A stretch of DNA of 64,000 nt from Aureispira sp050633105. Its GTDB lineage: Bacteria > Bacteroidota > Bacteroidia > Chitinophagales > Saprospiraceae. Below are positions 27,264 through 36,513 of the stretch, piece by piece (the first letter of the stretch is position 1; every line of letters starts with the position of its first letter). The notes beneath the pieces were generated by a model. It was not told the origin of the DNA, made no database searches, and saw only the letters and a list, made by a program, of their open reading frames with translations. A program made the position numbers and the translations under genes. The stretch is taken from contig JBOEFW010000026.1 of assembly GCA_050633105.1 (NCBI GenBank), positions 1-64,000 on the forward strand. Reading direction: 5' to 3'.

Positions 27264-28436
27264 ATGAGAATTATACTCTTTACGGGTAAAGGTGGCGTTG
27301 GTAAAACAACAACGGCGGCTGCTACTGCCTTGCAATGTGCCAAAGAAGGCCTCAAAACCTTAGTGGTATCTACAGACCCCGCCCATAGTTTATCCGATGC
27401 CCTTCATGTAGATTTGAAACCAGAACCAACGCAAGTAGCGGAGAATTTGTGGGGACAAGAATTTGATGTGTATTATTCCATGAAAAAAAATTGGGATAAC
27501 ATGCGCCATCTTATGACTGCAGTATTTAAATGGCGAGGCGTGGATAATGTGGTAGCAGAAGAACTATCTGTCTTGCCAGGAATGGAAGAGGCTTCGGCCT
27601 TTTTGTGGATTGAACAATATTACCGAGAAGGTTTTTATGATGTGCTAATCATTGACAGCGCTCCTACAGGAGAAACATTAACACTATTAACCTTGCCCCA
27701 AGTGATGCAATCTTGGTTGACCAAAGCCTTTCCAGGACAGCGATTGGTGATTAAAGCAGTTGGCAAAGTATTGAAAAAGACCAAAGGGATTCCTTTGGAA
27801 GAAGGCATTTCAGAGTTGAAAAATTTGTTTGACAAATTGGAAGACGTTCAAAAAATAATGCTCAACCCTGAGGTTTGTTCCATCAGAATCGTCGCCAATC
27901 CAGAGCGTATGGTCATACAAGAAGCAAAACGGGCATATACTTATCTCAATTTGTATGGTTACAATGTAGATGCGGTTGTCGTGAATAGAATTCTGCCTGA
28001 ATTGGCAGGAGCAGCGGGGAGTGTTTTTGAACAGTATGTAAAATCACAAGGCCATTACTTACAAGACATAGAAGAGAGTTTTCAGCCCTTGCCTATTTTT
28101 AAAGTAGAGCACCAAGGCCAAGAGGTTTTTGGCTTAGAATTATTAGATAAAATTGGTCAAGCAATTTATGGAGAGCGCAATCCCGCAGAGATCTATCACA
28201 AAGACAGTCCTTTTGAAGTAACCGAATTTGAAACCTATTATAAAGTCTCTATGTATTTGCCTTTTATTGGTGAATCAGATTTTACGCTTAATAAATATGG
28301 TGATGAATTGGTGATTGCTATTGGTGGTCGCAAAAAAAGTGTTTTGTTACCTCGATTTGCCAATTTCTTAGCATTAGAAGGGCATGCTTTTCAAGATTCG
28401 TGGTTGCATATTCGTTTAATGAAGGGAGAGGAATAA
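27264..28436 (+). CDS. ArsA/Get3-family ATPase with C-terminal HSP20-like domain
   Basis: I choose the ATG at 27264 (390 residues) because the Walker A deviant P-loop GKGGVGKTTTAA then begins at residue 8, as in all ArsA/Get3 proteins; the frame is open for 46 codons further upstream, overlapping the HisC-like gene. Switch I DPAHSLSDAL and the A-loop region VIDSAPTGETL are visible. After about residue 300 comes the ArsA_HSP20 (alpha-crystallin-like) domain (YKVSMYLPFIGESDFTLNKY, RLM near the end), the architecture described for Get3d. The protein probably hydrolyses ATP while binding hydrophobic or amphipathic helices. No arsenite pump or arsenic regulator is nearby, so arsenic resistance is unlikely. 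Confidence 0.88.
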   Translation: MRIILFTGKGGVGKTTTAAATALQCAKEGLKTLVVSTDPAHSLSDALHVDLKPEPTQVAENLWGQEFDVYYSMKKNWDNMRHLMTAVFKWRGVDNVVAEELSVLPGMEEASAFLWIEQYYREGFYDVLIIDSAPTGETLTLLTLPQVMQSWLTKAFPGQRLVIKAVGKVLKKTKGIPLEEGISELKNLFDKLEDVQKIMLNPEVCSIRIVANPERMVIQEAKRAYTYLNLYGYNVDAVVVNRILPELAGAAGSVFEQYVKSQGHYLQDIEESFQPLPIFKVEHQGQEVFGLELLDKIGQAIYGERNPAEIYHKDSPFEVTEFETYYKVSMYLPFIGESDFTLNKYGDELVIAIGGRKKSVLLPRFANFLALEGHAFQDSWLHIRLMKGEE

Positions 28437-28442
28437 ACGAGT

Positions 28443-28487
28443 CCATCTATTTCTGTAGAGCGCAAGGCACTCTACAGAAATAGATGG
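28443..28487 (+). terminator. Strong hairpin after the ArsA/Get3-like gene
   Basis: A perfect 18-bp inverted repeat, CCATCTATTTCTGTAGAG and its complement, flanks a 9-base loop, 6 bases past the stop codon. GGAGATGTTTTTG follows, so the T-tract is slightly delayed. Termination and 3' protection of the flavin reductase/HisC-like/ArsA transcript is the likely role. Confidence 0.7.
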
Positions 28488-28510
28488 GGAGATGTTTTTG
28501 GGGGCGACGT

Positions 28511-29070
28511 TTACAACCGTAAAATCCTTTCTAAATCAATTTCTCCTAAATTATTAATAACAGCTCGTGCCCCTGCTTCTCTTAGTTCCTTTTCAGAATA
28601 ACTACTCACCACCTCCAATAGGGCACATTTTGTTCTATGCCCTCCAATACGGCATAAGCCTCCGTATTGGTCGCATTTCTAGTGACACAACCAATAGTGA
28701 CACAACCAATAGTGACACAATCTTCTCCATGCACATAAATGAGCCGAGCACTGTCTTGTTTTACCAAACAAATGTCCATTGGAATGTGTACAAAAGCAGG
28801 ATTATTTCAATTATCTAAGGCTGCTTTGAGTTCTTTGAAGACTTGTAGAAAACAAAAGGGGGCAATGGTCCATTCTGCTCCTGCTATTATTTGTACAACA
28901 GAACCATCGGCTAAAATTAAACGACAATGAACCCTATAAGAAGATGACGTAACCGTATTAATGTCAGGCAAACAAGGGATGGTCCAACCGTTGTCCTGAA
29001 TGGCTTGAATTAATGAACAACAGAAAACGCGTGTTTTGGTTGATAGAATTATTGAAAAACAATGTTCTGT
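28511..29070 (-). pseudogene. Decayed minus-strand gene, family unknown
   Basis: Minus-strand frames contain protein-like stretches joined by disruptions. One frame reads SLIQAIQDNGWTIPCLPDIN ... IIAGAEWTIAPFCFLQVFKE, meets a TGA at about 28817, then continues as NNPAFVHIPMDICLVKQDSA and ends early. The next stretch continues in another frame as YSEKELREAGARAVINNLGE ... ERILRL with a stop at 28513-28511. At least one stop and one frameshift are therefore needed. A 15-bp tandem repeat inside (28681-28720) encodes CVTIG repeats. The ELREAGARAVI part faintly recalls the end of HAD hydrolases, but this is weak. Confidence 0.55.
28681..28720. repeat. 15-bp tandem repeat (2.7 copies)
   Basis: AGTGACACAACCAAT occurs twice in full, followed by AGTGACACAA. 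It lies inside the decayed minus-strand gene, is in phase with its frame, and is probably a slippage expansion. Confidence 0.85.
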
Positions 29071-29268
29071 GTTTCATAAATATGAGAAGAGGGGTTTTTA
29101 TAATACTTTAAGTGGTTAATTGATTGATTATAAGATGGTTGTGATGGTGTTTTGATGAAGGGCAAGGTGTCAAAAAAGGATTGGCGAATAATAAAAAAAA
29201 TCTCTTGACCGTTTTTACCCTGCCTTTTAGGTCAAAGGATTCGTTTGTAACAACAAAACCAATCAACT

Positions 29269-30000
29269 ATGAATTTGTGCTTGGACATTGGCAACACACA
29301 ACTAAAATTAGGTTATTACAAAGAAGAAGGTGCTTTACAAGAACTGGTTATTGTTCCAACTTGGCAAGCGGCGAACTTGGAACGCCGCTTAACGGACTGG
29401 AACATTAAACGGGCTATTATTTCTTCTGTTCAGGCGGAAGATGAAGAGTTATTAGCGTATCTGAAGGCGCGATTAGAGGAAGTTTATATCTTATCTACGA
29501 CTTTGCCCTTGCCTATTGTTATTGATTATGCGACACCAAGGACGTTAGGAAATGATCGTTTAGCAGTAGCGGTTGCTGCTGCTGCATTGTATCCACAACA
29601 AGCGGCTTTGATCGTGGATGCAGGAACCTGTATTACTTACGATTTTGTAACGGCTGAAGGGCGTTATTTAGGAGGGAGTATTTTGCCAGGAGTAGCCATG
29701 CGATTTCAAGCTATGCACGAATTTACAGCTAAATTGCCTCTAGTGGAACGCGCAAATTTGACCACTTTTATTGGTGACAGCACCAAAACATCTTTACAAA
29801 CAGGAGTTTTGTATGGAGTTTTGCACGAATTAGAAGGCTTTGCAGCCCAATACCGCCAACAATTTGGGTCAATTATAGTCTTGGTGACAGGAGGCAGCCT
29901 CCCTCATTTTGAATCTCAACTTAAAAGTAAGATATTTGCAGCGCCCAATTTAGTACTGGATGGCTTGAATGCCATTTTGCGCTACCAGCATCATAAATAA
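29269..30000 (+). CDS. coaX: Type III pantothenate kinase
   Basis: This 243-residue ASKHA-fold kinase phosphorylates pantothenate in the first step of coenzyme A synthesis. Diagnostic motifs are the N-terminal phosphate loop LDIGNTQLKLGYY (residues 4-16), RTLGNDRLAVAVAA near 86-100, the catalytic-Asp region IVDAGTCITYDFV near 115-128, and LGGSILPGVAMR near 134-146. The length is normal. It is followed after about 120 bases by an outer-membrane barrel and a TPR protein, an order I know from other Bacteroidota. A frame starting upstream at 29181 is in a different phase and was not used. Confidence 0.92.
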   Translation: MNLCLDIGNTQLKLGYYKEEGALQELVIVPTWQAANLERRLTDWNIKRAIISSVQAEDEELLAYLKARLEEVYILSTTLPLPIVIDYATPRTLGNDRLAVAVAAAALYPQQAALIVDAGTCITYDFVTAEGRYLGGSILPGVAMRFQAMHEFTAKLPLVERANLTTFIGDSTKTSLQTGVLYGVLHELEGFAAQYRQQFGSIIVLVTGGSLPHFESQLKSKIFAAPNLVLDGLNAILRYQHHK

Positions 30001-30123
30001 GCGGCCCTAGAGCCGCACGCGTCAGCCATAGGCAGCGCTTCATTTTAAAGTTGTTTAAGAATAGCTTCCGTTGTTAACCAGCACAACGCCATTTTTAACC
30101 AATTTCCTTAAATATAAACGTTC

Positions 30124-31524
30124 ATGCAACAGCTTTTTAAGCATTCTTTGACTTTGTTTTTTACGTTGGCCTTACTTCAAGTAAGTTTAGAGTCTGCCAA
30201 CGCCCAGTATTCTAGAGGGAATTCTCCCTATTCGCGCTATGGTTTGGGAGATTTACGTGGAAGTAACTTTGCGCCCAATGCTGCTATGTCAGGAGGCCAA
30301 AGTGCTACTTACAGAAGTTATTGGGATGTAAATTTGACCAATCCTGCTTCTTTCGGAAAATTGCGTTATGCTTCTTTCCAAATTGGCTTGGATTATCAAC
30401 ACAGCGAACTTTCTGAGCGCAGTACTGGCTTGACGGCTAAGGCCGATAATGGTAATCTGTCTTATATTTCCTTAGCGTTTCCAATTACTAAGAGTTGGGA
30501 AATTATGCGAGATACCTTACGCCGTGAAATTCCGATTCAATGGGGAATGGGGTTTAGTTTGGTGCCTTACAGTACCGTCGGCTATGATGTAGCGATTGTC
30601 CGTAGTTTTAATGGCATCAATGATGTTCGCTACAATTATACAGGAGAAGGGAACAAATACCGCGTCAATTGGTCTAATGGAGCGACGTACAAAGGTTTCT
30701 CTGTTGGAGCGAACTTAGGGTTGTTATTTGGGAAACTAATCAATAAAGAGAGCATTTCTTTTCAAGATGCCGCTTATAATTATGATTATGACAATGACTT
30801 GTCTAGAGAAGAAAGTGGTGTTGGCTTTGCTTGGGATATAGGTGCTCAATACGAGTATTTGCTCAAAAGTGAACGACGTAGTGTTGTTGGAGATGGCAAT
30901 TTTTCTTTTGATAAGAAAATAGTAATTGGTGCTTATGCAGGAGGTGTAACCGATATTAAAACTGATGTAAGTGTACAATATGTACGTCGTGCTGCTTTCC
31001 GACCAGTAGATTCTATTCAGAATATCTCAGGGGTAGCAGGGCAATTAAAAATGCCCCTCAAAATTGGAGCAGGAATTGGCTATGGGCGCGAATTAGGAAC
31101 CTTAATTGGCTTTTCTTATGAGTCAGAATTTTGGTCTAATTTTGAAAGAGATGGACAAAAAAGTACCAACTTAGGAGATGCACATCGAGTGGCCGTAGGC
31201 CTTCAAATTGTACCTGATTTTGCAGATTATAATAATTATCTTAACCGTGTTCGCTATCGTTTTGGCGCGCATTATGGATTAGATGCACGAACTGTTGCAG
31301 GAGCTGATGGCAATCGTTATCAATTAGTAGATTATGGTGTTTCTGTAGGAGCTGGTTTTCCTATGCGCCCTCCCAAGTCTAAAAGTATCTTAGGTTTTCT
31401 TAATCTAGGTGTTGATGTGGGATACTTGGGCCACCCAGAATTGATTGGTGATTTTTATGTGAAAGTTAATCTAGGGTTTGCATTGAATGCTAGTGGCTGG
31501 TTTAACCGTGCTAAGTTTAGATAA
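30124..31524 (+). CDS. Outer-membrane beta-barrel protein next to coaX
   Basis: This 466-residue protein has a signal peptide (residues 1-27, ending ESANAQ). The N-terminal mature sequence, YSRYGLGDLRGSNFAPNAAM followed by NPASFGKLRYASFQIGLDY, is characteristic of a FadL-like family of Bacteroidota barrels found beside coaX. Alternating strands continue to the C-terminus, which ends in a strand followed by FNRAKFR. It is probably an outer-membrane transporter or structural barrel with unknown cargo. A hairpin terminator follows. Confidence 0.78.
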   Translation: MQQLFKHSLTLFFTLALLQVSLESANAQYSRGNSPYSRYGLGDLRGSNFAPNAAMSGGQSATYRSYWDVNLTNPASFGKLRYASFQIGLDYQHSELSERSTGLTAKADNGNLSYISLAFPITKSWEIMRDTLRREIPIQWGMGFSLVPYSTVGYDVAIVRSFNGINDVRYNYTGEGNKYRVNWSNGATYKGFSVGANLGLLFGKLINKESISFQDAAYNYDYDNDLSREESGVGFAWDIGAQYEYLLKSERRSVVGDGNFSFDKKIVIGAYAGGVTDIKTDVSVQYVRRAAFRPVDSIQNISGVAGQLKMPLKIGAGIGYGRELGTLIGFSYESEFWSNFERDGQKSTNLGDAHRVAVGLQIVPDFADYNNYLNRVRYRFGAHYGLDARTVAGADGNRYQLVDYGVSVGAGFPMRPPKSKSILGFLNLGVDVGYLGHPELIGDFYVKVNLGFALNASGWFNRAKFR

Positions 31525-31553
31525 TTAATCCCTCTAAAGAAGAAACATATACC

Positions 31554-31604
31554 AAACCTCTCTTGTGTAGTACTATCTTATTAAAACTACTCAAGAGAGG
31601 TTTT
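31554..31604 (+). terminator. Terminator after the coaX-linked barrel
   Basis: AAACCTCTCTTG (31554-31565) pairs with CAAGAGAGGTTT (31592-31603), the stem continuing inward with a one-base bulge. TTTTG follows. It ends the coaX/barrel unit; the rest of the 347-base gap up to 31871 contains only the promoter element listed next. Confidence 0.7.
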
Positions 31605-31705
31605 GTATTGGTACCCCACCCGCCAAAATTTTGTCACAATGCATCTACTTAAATGGATCATTGGGGAATTCAATAAATGGCCGTCTATTTTTTGGTAAAA
31701 AATAC

Positions 31706-31713
31706 TATTTTTG
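31706..31713 (+). promoter_or_regulatory. Putative -7 element before the TPR gene
   Basis: TATTTTTG followed by CA fits TAnnTTTG. Transcription would start near 31720, leaving a leader of about 150 bases before the TPR protein ATG. A TTTG at 31691 is too close to serve as the -33 box. Confidence 0.4.
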
Positions 31714-31871
31714 CAACGCGCTAAATAAAGGGGGGACAGAATTATGGCACGCTTTTGGAAAATTAGAAGATAAGTGCTTGTTTAAAAGTCTGAAAAAAAC
31801 AACAACTACCCCCCTGAATAAACCTATCAAAAGGTAGAACATAATCACAAATAAAATAAAACTCAATTGTT

Positions 31872-33335
31872 ATGTTAGAAGCAAAATGGACATCTTTTTT
31901 GAAATGGAGTGTAGGAGCAGCTATCCTGTTTTTGCTAGTTGGACAAGCTACTGCTCAATGTGAATCTTGGGAATCTTATCCAGCAGGTGCACAGCCAGCT
32001 AAAGAGAAGCATGTGATGTACCGCGATTTAGTCAAATCTAAAAAATACGAAGAGGCTTTTCCTATTTGGAAAGAGCTGTTTGCTACCGTAAAAATTCCAT
32101 TACCTGCCAAAACTACCCACTATAGAGATGGTATTACCATGTATAAAGAGTTTGCAAAAGCAGAAAAAGATAAAACAAAGAAGGAAGAATTCTTAAACCA
32201 AATGATGGCCCTTTATGATGAAATGGCAGAATGTTTAGGAGAACAATCTAAAGATAGAGCCTACGAAGGGTATTATATTTACTCTGCTCGTGGCAGCAGT
32301 GAAAAAGCAATTGAGTTTTTTGAACGCTCTTTAGAATTGGGTAAAAATGAAACACACAATATGGTGATGGTTCCTTTAACCCAGTTGACTGTTTACTTGT
32401 TCCAAAAGAAACATCCTAAGTTTACCGCAGAATACATGCGTAACTTGCACAAGCAATTGGAAGAGTTGAAAGACCACAATATCAAGAACAATGAAAAAAC
32501 TGGCCCTACTTATGAGAAAAAATGGGTAAAAGTACAAGCGGAGTTTCAGAAAATTGAGAGCCAAGTATTTGGCTGTGATTACTACACAGAGAAATTGATA
32601 CTAGAGTTTGAGAAAGATAAAACAAACATGGAACAGAATAAGGAAATTCTGGATATGATCAAAAAGAAGTGTGGTACAGAGAATGAATTTTATAGTGTTG
32701 TTAATGCTGTTTACAAGCCTTGGAAAGATTCTGTAGATTTAGCAGATAAAGAAGCACGTTTTAAAGAATTATGTAATTTGGAAAAAGGTAAATTCCGTGA
32801 ACTGCAATCTAGGAGAGCTGAGAAGAAAGGAGAAACTGAGAAAGTAGTTGAGTACAAAAAAGAAGCCTTTGAATGGTACAAGAAATCGTTGAATGATCCT
32901 AGTTCAGAAGGGTGTGAAACTACAGAGGAAGAAAAAGGTGACTTAGCGTATAGAATTGCTTACAGAGAATACAGAAATGGTTCTTATGGAAGTGCTAGAA
33001 CTTATGCCAACAAAGCCGCCAAATTAAAATCTGGTTGGGGAGAACCTTATCTATTGATCGGAAACATGTATGCCTCTAGTGGCAAGCGTTGTTCTGGAGG
33101 AGCAGGAACTGGCTGGGATGCGCAGGTGGTAACTTGGGCTGCAATGGACATGTGGGCAAAAGCTAAAAGCGTTGATTCTCGCGTAGCAAGTAAAGCCAAC
33201 AGCCAAATTGCTAAATACAAAAAATACTTGCCTACAAAAGGTGATATTTTTCAACGCGGCTACAAAGAAGGCCAAAGTTACAAAGTAGGTTGTTGGATAG
33301 GAGCAACTACAACCATCCGTTCTAGCGGAGAATAA
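31872..33335 (+). CDS. Exported TPR-repeat protein
   Basis: This 487-residue protein has a signal peptide (residues 1-28, ending GQATAQ). Helical TPR-like repeats run through most of the chain, for example VMYRDLVKSKKYEEAFPIWK near the start, ARGSSEKAIEFFERSLELGK near 140, and YRNGSYGSARTYANKAAKLK near 368. The C-terminus carries the conserved block YKEGQSYKVGCWIGATTTIR. The order coaX, barrel, TPR is shared with other Bacteroidota, suggesting a linked envelope role, although here a terminator and a new promoter separate it from the barrel gene. A strong terminator follows. Confidence 0.78.
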   Translation: MLEAKWTSFLKWSVGAAILFLLVGQATAQCESWESYPAGAQPAKEKHVMYRDLVKSKKYEEAFPIWKELFATVKIPLPAKTTHYRDGITMYKEFAKAEKDKTKKEEFLNQMMALYDEMAECLGEQSKDRAYEGYYIYSARGSSEKAIEFFERSLELGKNETHNMVMVPLTQLTVYLFQKKHPKFTAEYMRNLHKQLEELKDHNIKNNEKTGPTYEKKWVKVQAEFQKIESQVFGCDYYTEKLILEFEKDKTNMEQNKEILDMIKKKCGTENEFYSVVNAVYKPWKDSVDLADKEARFKELCNLEKGKFRELQSRRAEKKGETEKVVEYKKEAFEWYKKSLNDPSSEGCETTEEEKGDLAYRIAYREYRNGSYGSARTYANKAAKLKSGWGEPYLLIGNMYASSGKRCSGGAGTGWDAQVVTWAAMDMWAKAKSVDSRVASKANSQIAKYKKYLPTKGDIFQRGYKEGQSYKVGCWIGATTTIRSSGE

Positions 33336-33356
33336 AAAATAAGTCATTTTTGAAGG

Positions 33357-33391
33357 AGCAGTCTTGAAGTCAATTCAGGACTGCTTTTTTT
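33357..33391 (+). terminator. Terminator after the TPR gene
   Basis: AGCAGTCTTGA (33357-33367) pairs with TCAGGACTGCT (33375-33385), one mismatch, followed by T6. The remaining gap up to the aminopeptidase gene at 33642 shows no gene. Confidence 0.85.
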
Positions 33392-33641
33392 ATGCTTTTA
33401 ACGTTGCTACCGTAGAAATGGAGCGTAGTTTCCCAAATCTACTATTTTTTCTTAGTTTTGCAGGTACTACAGACTGTTGAGCAAGGGATTACCTACCAAA
33501 TGAAAAATAAGTAGTCATTAAAAAGTTCTCACACTAAAAAATGACTATATTTTACTATCTACTTTAAGGTATAATAGGTTAACTCTTAGATAAACCCACA
33601 GTTGACAGAAGGACTTCTTTATCAAAAAAAATAAACAATCA

Positions 33642-36437
33642 ATGAACGCCAAGCATTTAACCGCTTTATTGGCTACTGCTCTATTATGGACGGCTTGTAC
33701 GCCTAAGAGTAGAATTGTAACGCTAGATTATACGGTAGACAACCGTCAGTTGGACACGATTTCTGTCACAGCATCTAGAACCTCTAGCTTTACCCGACCC
33801 ACTTACAACCCTAGTGCTACGAGAACACATGACCTGATTCACACAAAGTTAGATGTTTCTTTTGACTGGCAACGCCAATACCTCAATGGTAAGGCGGTAC
33901 TAGAATTAGAACCTATTTTCAAACCAAGTAAAGAGGTTCGCCTTGATGCGAAAGGATTTGATATTCATAAAGTTACGTTGATGAGCGCGGTAGGGCAGAC
34001 GCCTTTGAATTATCGTTATGACAACAACAAGGATTTGTACATCACTCTAGATCGAGAGTATAAGGTTGGCGAATTATTTCGTTTATACATCACGTATACT
34101 GCTAAACCCAACGAATTGCCTTTGGGCGGTAGTGCGGCGATTACAGCGGATAAAGGGCTTTATTTTATTAATCCATTAGGAGAGGAAAAAGGAAAGCCCC
34201 AACAAATTTGGACACAAGGAGAGACAGAATCTAGCTCTTGTTGGTTTCCTACTATTGACCGTCCCAATGAGCGTTGTACACAGGAAATTTATATGACAGT
34301 ACAGAAGCGTTTTAAGACGTTATCGAATGGTTTGTTGTTGAATTCTGTAGAAAATTCTGATGGGACACGAACCGACTACTGGAAAATGGACTTGCCCCAC
34401 GCGCCTTACTTGTTTGCGATGGTGGTAGGAGAGTTTGCTGTAGTGGAAGAAGAATGGAATGGCCGTTTATTACAATACTATGTAGAGCCTAAATACCGCG
34501 CAGATGCCAAGGAGATTTATAAGAATACGCCTCAAATGTTGACGTTCTTTTCGGATCGTTTTGGCGTAACTTATCCTTGGCCTAAATATTCTCAAGCGAT
34601 TGTACGCGATTATGTTTCTGGAGCGATGGAGAATACTTCTGCGGTTATCTTTGGAGATTTTGTACAAAAAACGCGTCAAGCCTTATTGGACAACAGTGAC
34701 CTTAATGAAGGCATTGTGGCGCATGAGATGGCCCATCACTGGTTTGGAGATTTGGTCACGTGTGAAAGTTGGGCCAACTTACCACTCAATGAATCCTTTG
34801 CTAATTACAGCGAGTACTTGTGGTTTGAACACCAATATGGTCGTGATGCCGCAGATCATTTGCGTAAGCGGGAGATGGATGGCTATATGAATCAAGCTGT
34901 TTCAGGAGGCGACAAGCACCCATTGATTTATTATGGTTATAAGGATAAAGAAGACATGTTTGATGCCCATAGTTATAATAAAGGGGGAACGATCTTGCAC
35001 ATGTTGCGCCACTATGTAGGAGATCGCGCCTTTTTTGCGGCGCTCAAAAAATATTTAGAAGACAATAAATACCAAGCAGCAGAAGCGGCTAACTTGCGTC
35101 TAGCTTTTGAAGCTGTGACAGGAGAGGATTTAAATTGGTTCTTTGATCAATGGTTTTTTACCAAAGGACATCCTGATTTAGAAATTACTAAGGAATATGA
35201 TGCAGGGAATAAAATGCTTCATGTGACGGTAAAACAAACACAAAGCGTTCGAGAAAATGCTGTTTTCATCTTGCCTTTTGCGATCGATGTTTATACAAGT
35301 ACTAGCGGCAAGGCTTTGCGTACCAATGTACGCATGACAACGCCTCAACAAACTTTTAGTATTGCGGTGAATCGAGAGCCTATTTGGGTAAGTGTTGATG
35401 CCGAGCGTATGTTATTGGCGAAGCGCCAATACAAATTGAAGAAAGAAGAATTGATCCAACAATACAAAATAAGCAAACTGTATCAAGACCGAGCAGAGGC
35501 TTTATCTGGCTTGCGTTATGAGCAAAAAGGAAATGTTAGTGTGCAGCAAGTATTTCAGCAAGCATTGAACGATCCTTTTTGGGCGATTCGGGTGCGTGCG
35601 ATAGATGGAATAGAGTTAGAAGCTACCAATGCTTTATTGATTAATAGAATTGTACAATTAGCGAAGACTGATCCTCGCTCCCAAGTGCGTCGTGCCGCCA
35701 TTCAGCGTCTAGCAAAGATCGAAGGGAATTCTCCTATTGAGGTAGCAAAAGAGCGTATTGAAAAAGATTCTTCCTACATCGTTATGGCGGCTTCTTTGCA
35801 AAGTATCTATGATAATAATCCTGCTTTGGGCATCCAATATGCCAATCGCCTGAAGGGAACCGATAATGTATCGATTTTATTGAGCATTGCACAGATTTAT
35901 GCGAAGACGGGTGATCGCCAGTATTTGCCTTTCTTTGAGAACAATTGGGACAAGACCAATAATTATGCTTTGTTTACCTTTATGACGCGCTATGCTAATT
36001 TGCTAAACAATAGCAAAGATGAAGGGTTGATCAAGGAAAAAGCGGTTTATCTTAAAGATCGAGCTACCAATGAAACGACCAGCAAATGGGGGCGTTATGC
36101 TGCCGCAAATGCGGTGAAAAAATTGCGTGATAACGCTTATGTCAAAGTAGATAAGGCGTATCAGAGTATCGAAAAATCATTGCAAGAGTTGCGTGGACAA
36201 GATACAAAGGATGCGATTGAGAAAGTGCAAATTTTGCGCGATGATAAGTCGTCAGAAACGTATCAAGATGCCGTAGATGCGATCGAACGCTTAAAAGGAG
36301 CCGATACTAAATCTATCTTGGAACGAGTAGAAGCCTTTTCTAAAGTCAACAGTTATGACCATATTGAGGCCTTTATTGTGGAGATTACAAATTGGGAACA
36401 AGATGATAACCTTTCTAAGTTGTATGGAACGTGGTAA
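33642..36437 (+). CDS. M1 family aminopeptidase (lipoprotein)
   Basis: This 931-residue zinc metallopeptidase has a lipobox LLWTAC (Cys19), so it is probably lipid-anchored outside the cytoplasm. The substrate motif GAMEN is at residues 327-331. The zinc site HEMAHHW has His361, catalytic Glu362 and His365, and the third ligand Glu384 lies in LNESFANY. The N-terminal beta-sandwich covers about residues 60-280. After the catalytic domain a long helical HEAT/ERAP-like tail (about 600-930) contains repeats such as RVRAIDGIELEATNALLI. It removes N-terminal residues from peptides. The gene is monocistronic with its own terminator. Confidence 0.93.
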   Translation: MNAKHLTALLATALLWTACTPKSRIVTLDYTVDNRQLDTISVTASRTSSFTRPTYNPSATRTHDLIHTKLDVSFDWQRQYLNGKAVLELEPIFKPSKEVRLDAKGFDIHKVTLMSAVGQTPLNYRYDNNKDLYITLDREYKVGELFRLYITYTAKPNELPLGGSAAITADKGLYFINPLGEEKGKPQQIWTQGETESSSCWFPTIDRPNERCTQEIYMTVQKRFKTLSNGLLLNSVENSDGTRTDYWKMDLPHAPYLFAMVVGEFAVVEEEWNGRLLQYYVEPKYRADAKEIYKNTPQMLTFFSDRFGVTYPWPKYSQAIVRDYVSGAMENTSAVIFGDFVQKTRQALLDNSDLNEGIVAHEMAHHWFGDLVTCESWANLPLNESFANYSEYLWFEHQYGRDAADHLRKREMDGYMNQAVSGGDKHPLIYYGYKDKEDMFDAHSYNKGGTILHMLRHYVGDRAFFAALKKYLEDNKYQAAEAANLRLAFEAVTGEDLNWFFDQWFFTKGHPDLEITKEYDAGNKMLHVTVKQTQSVRENAVFILPFAIDVYTSTSGKALRTNVRMTTPQQTFSIAVNREPIWVSVDAERMLLAKRQYKLKKEELIQQYKISKLYQDRAEALSGLRYEQKGNVSVQQVFQQALNDPFWAIRVRAIDGIELEATNALLINRIVQLAKTDPRSQVRRAAIQRLAKIEGNSPIEVAKERIEKDSSYIVMAASLQSIYDNNPALGIQYANRLKGTDNVSILLSIAQIYAKTGDRQYLPFFENNWDKTNNYALFTFMTRYANLLNNSKDEGLIKEKAVYLKDRATNETTSKWGRYAAANAVKKLRDNAYVKVDKAYQSIEKSLQELRGQDTKDAIEKVQILRDDKSSETYQDAVDAIERLKGADTKSILERVEAFSKVNSYDHIEAFIVEITNWEQDDNLSKLYGTW

Positions 36438-36463
36438 GTGGTTATTGATAGAATAATAGAGAG

Positions 36464-36500
36464 AAGTCAGAATAGGAAATCACCTGTTCTGACTTTTTTT
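36464..36500. terminator. Terminator between convergent genes
   Basis: AAGTCAGAA (36464-36472) pairs with TTCTGACTT (36487-36495), with an inner AGG/CCT extension, followed by a T-run. It serves the aminopeptidase gene. Confidence 0.85.
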
Positions 36501-36513
36501 ATTAATTAGAGCA

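Noticed and set aside
31631..31837. 68-codon frame before the TPR gene
   Set aside because: It overlaps the promoter-like element and its composition is not protein-like.
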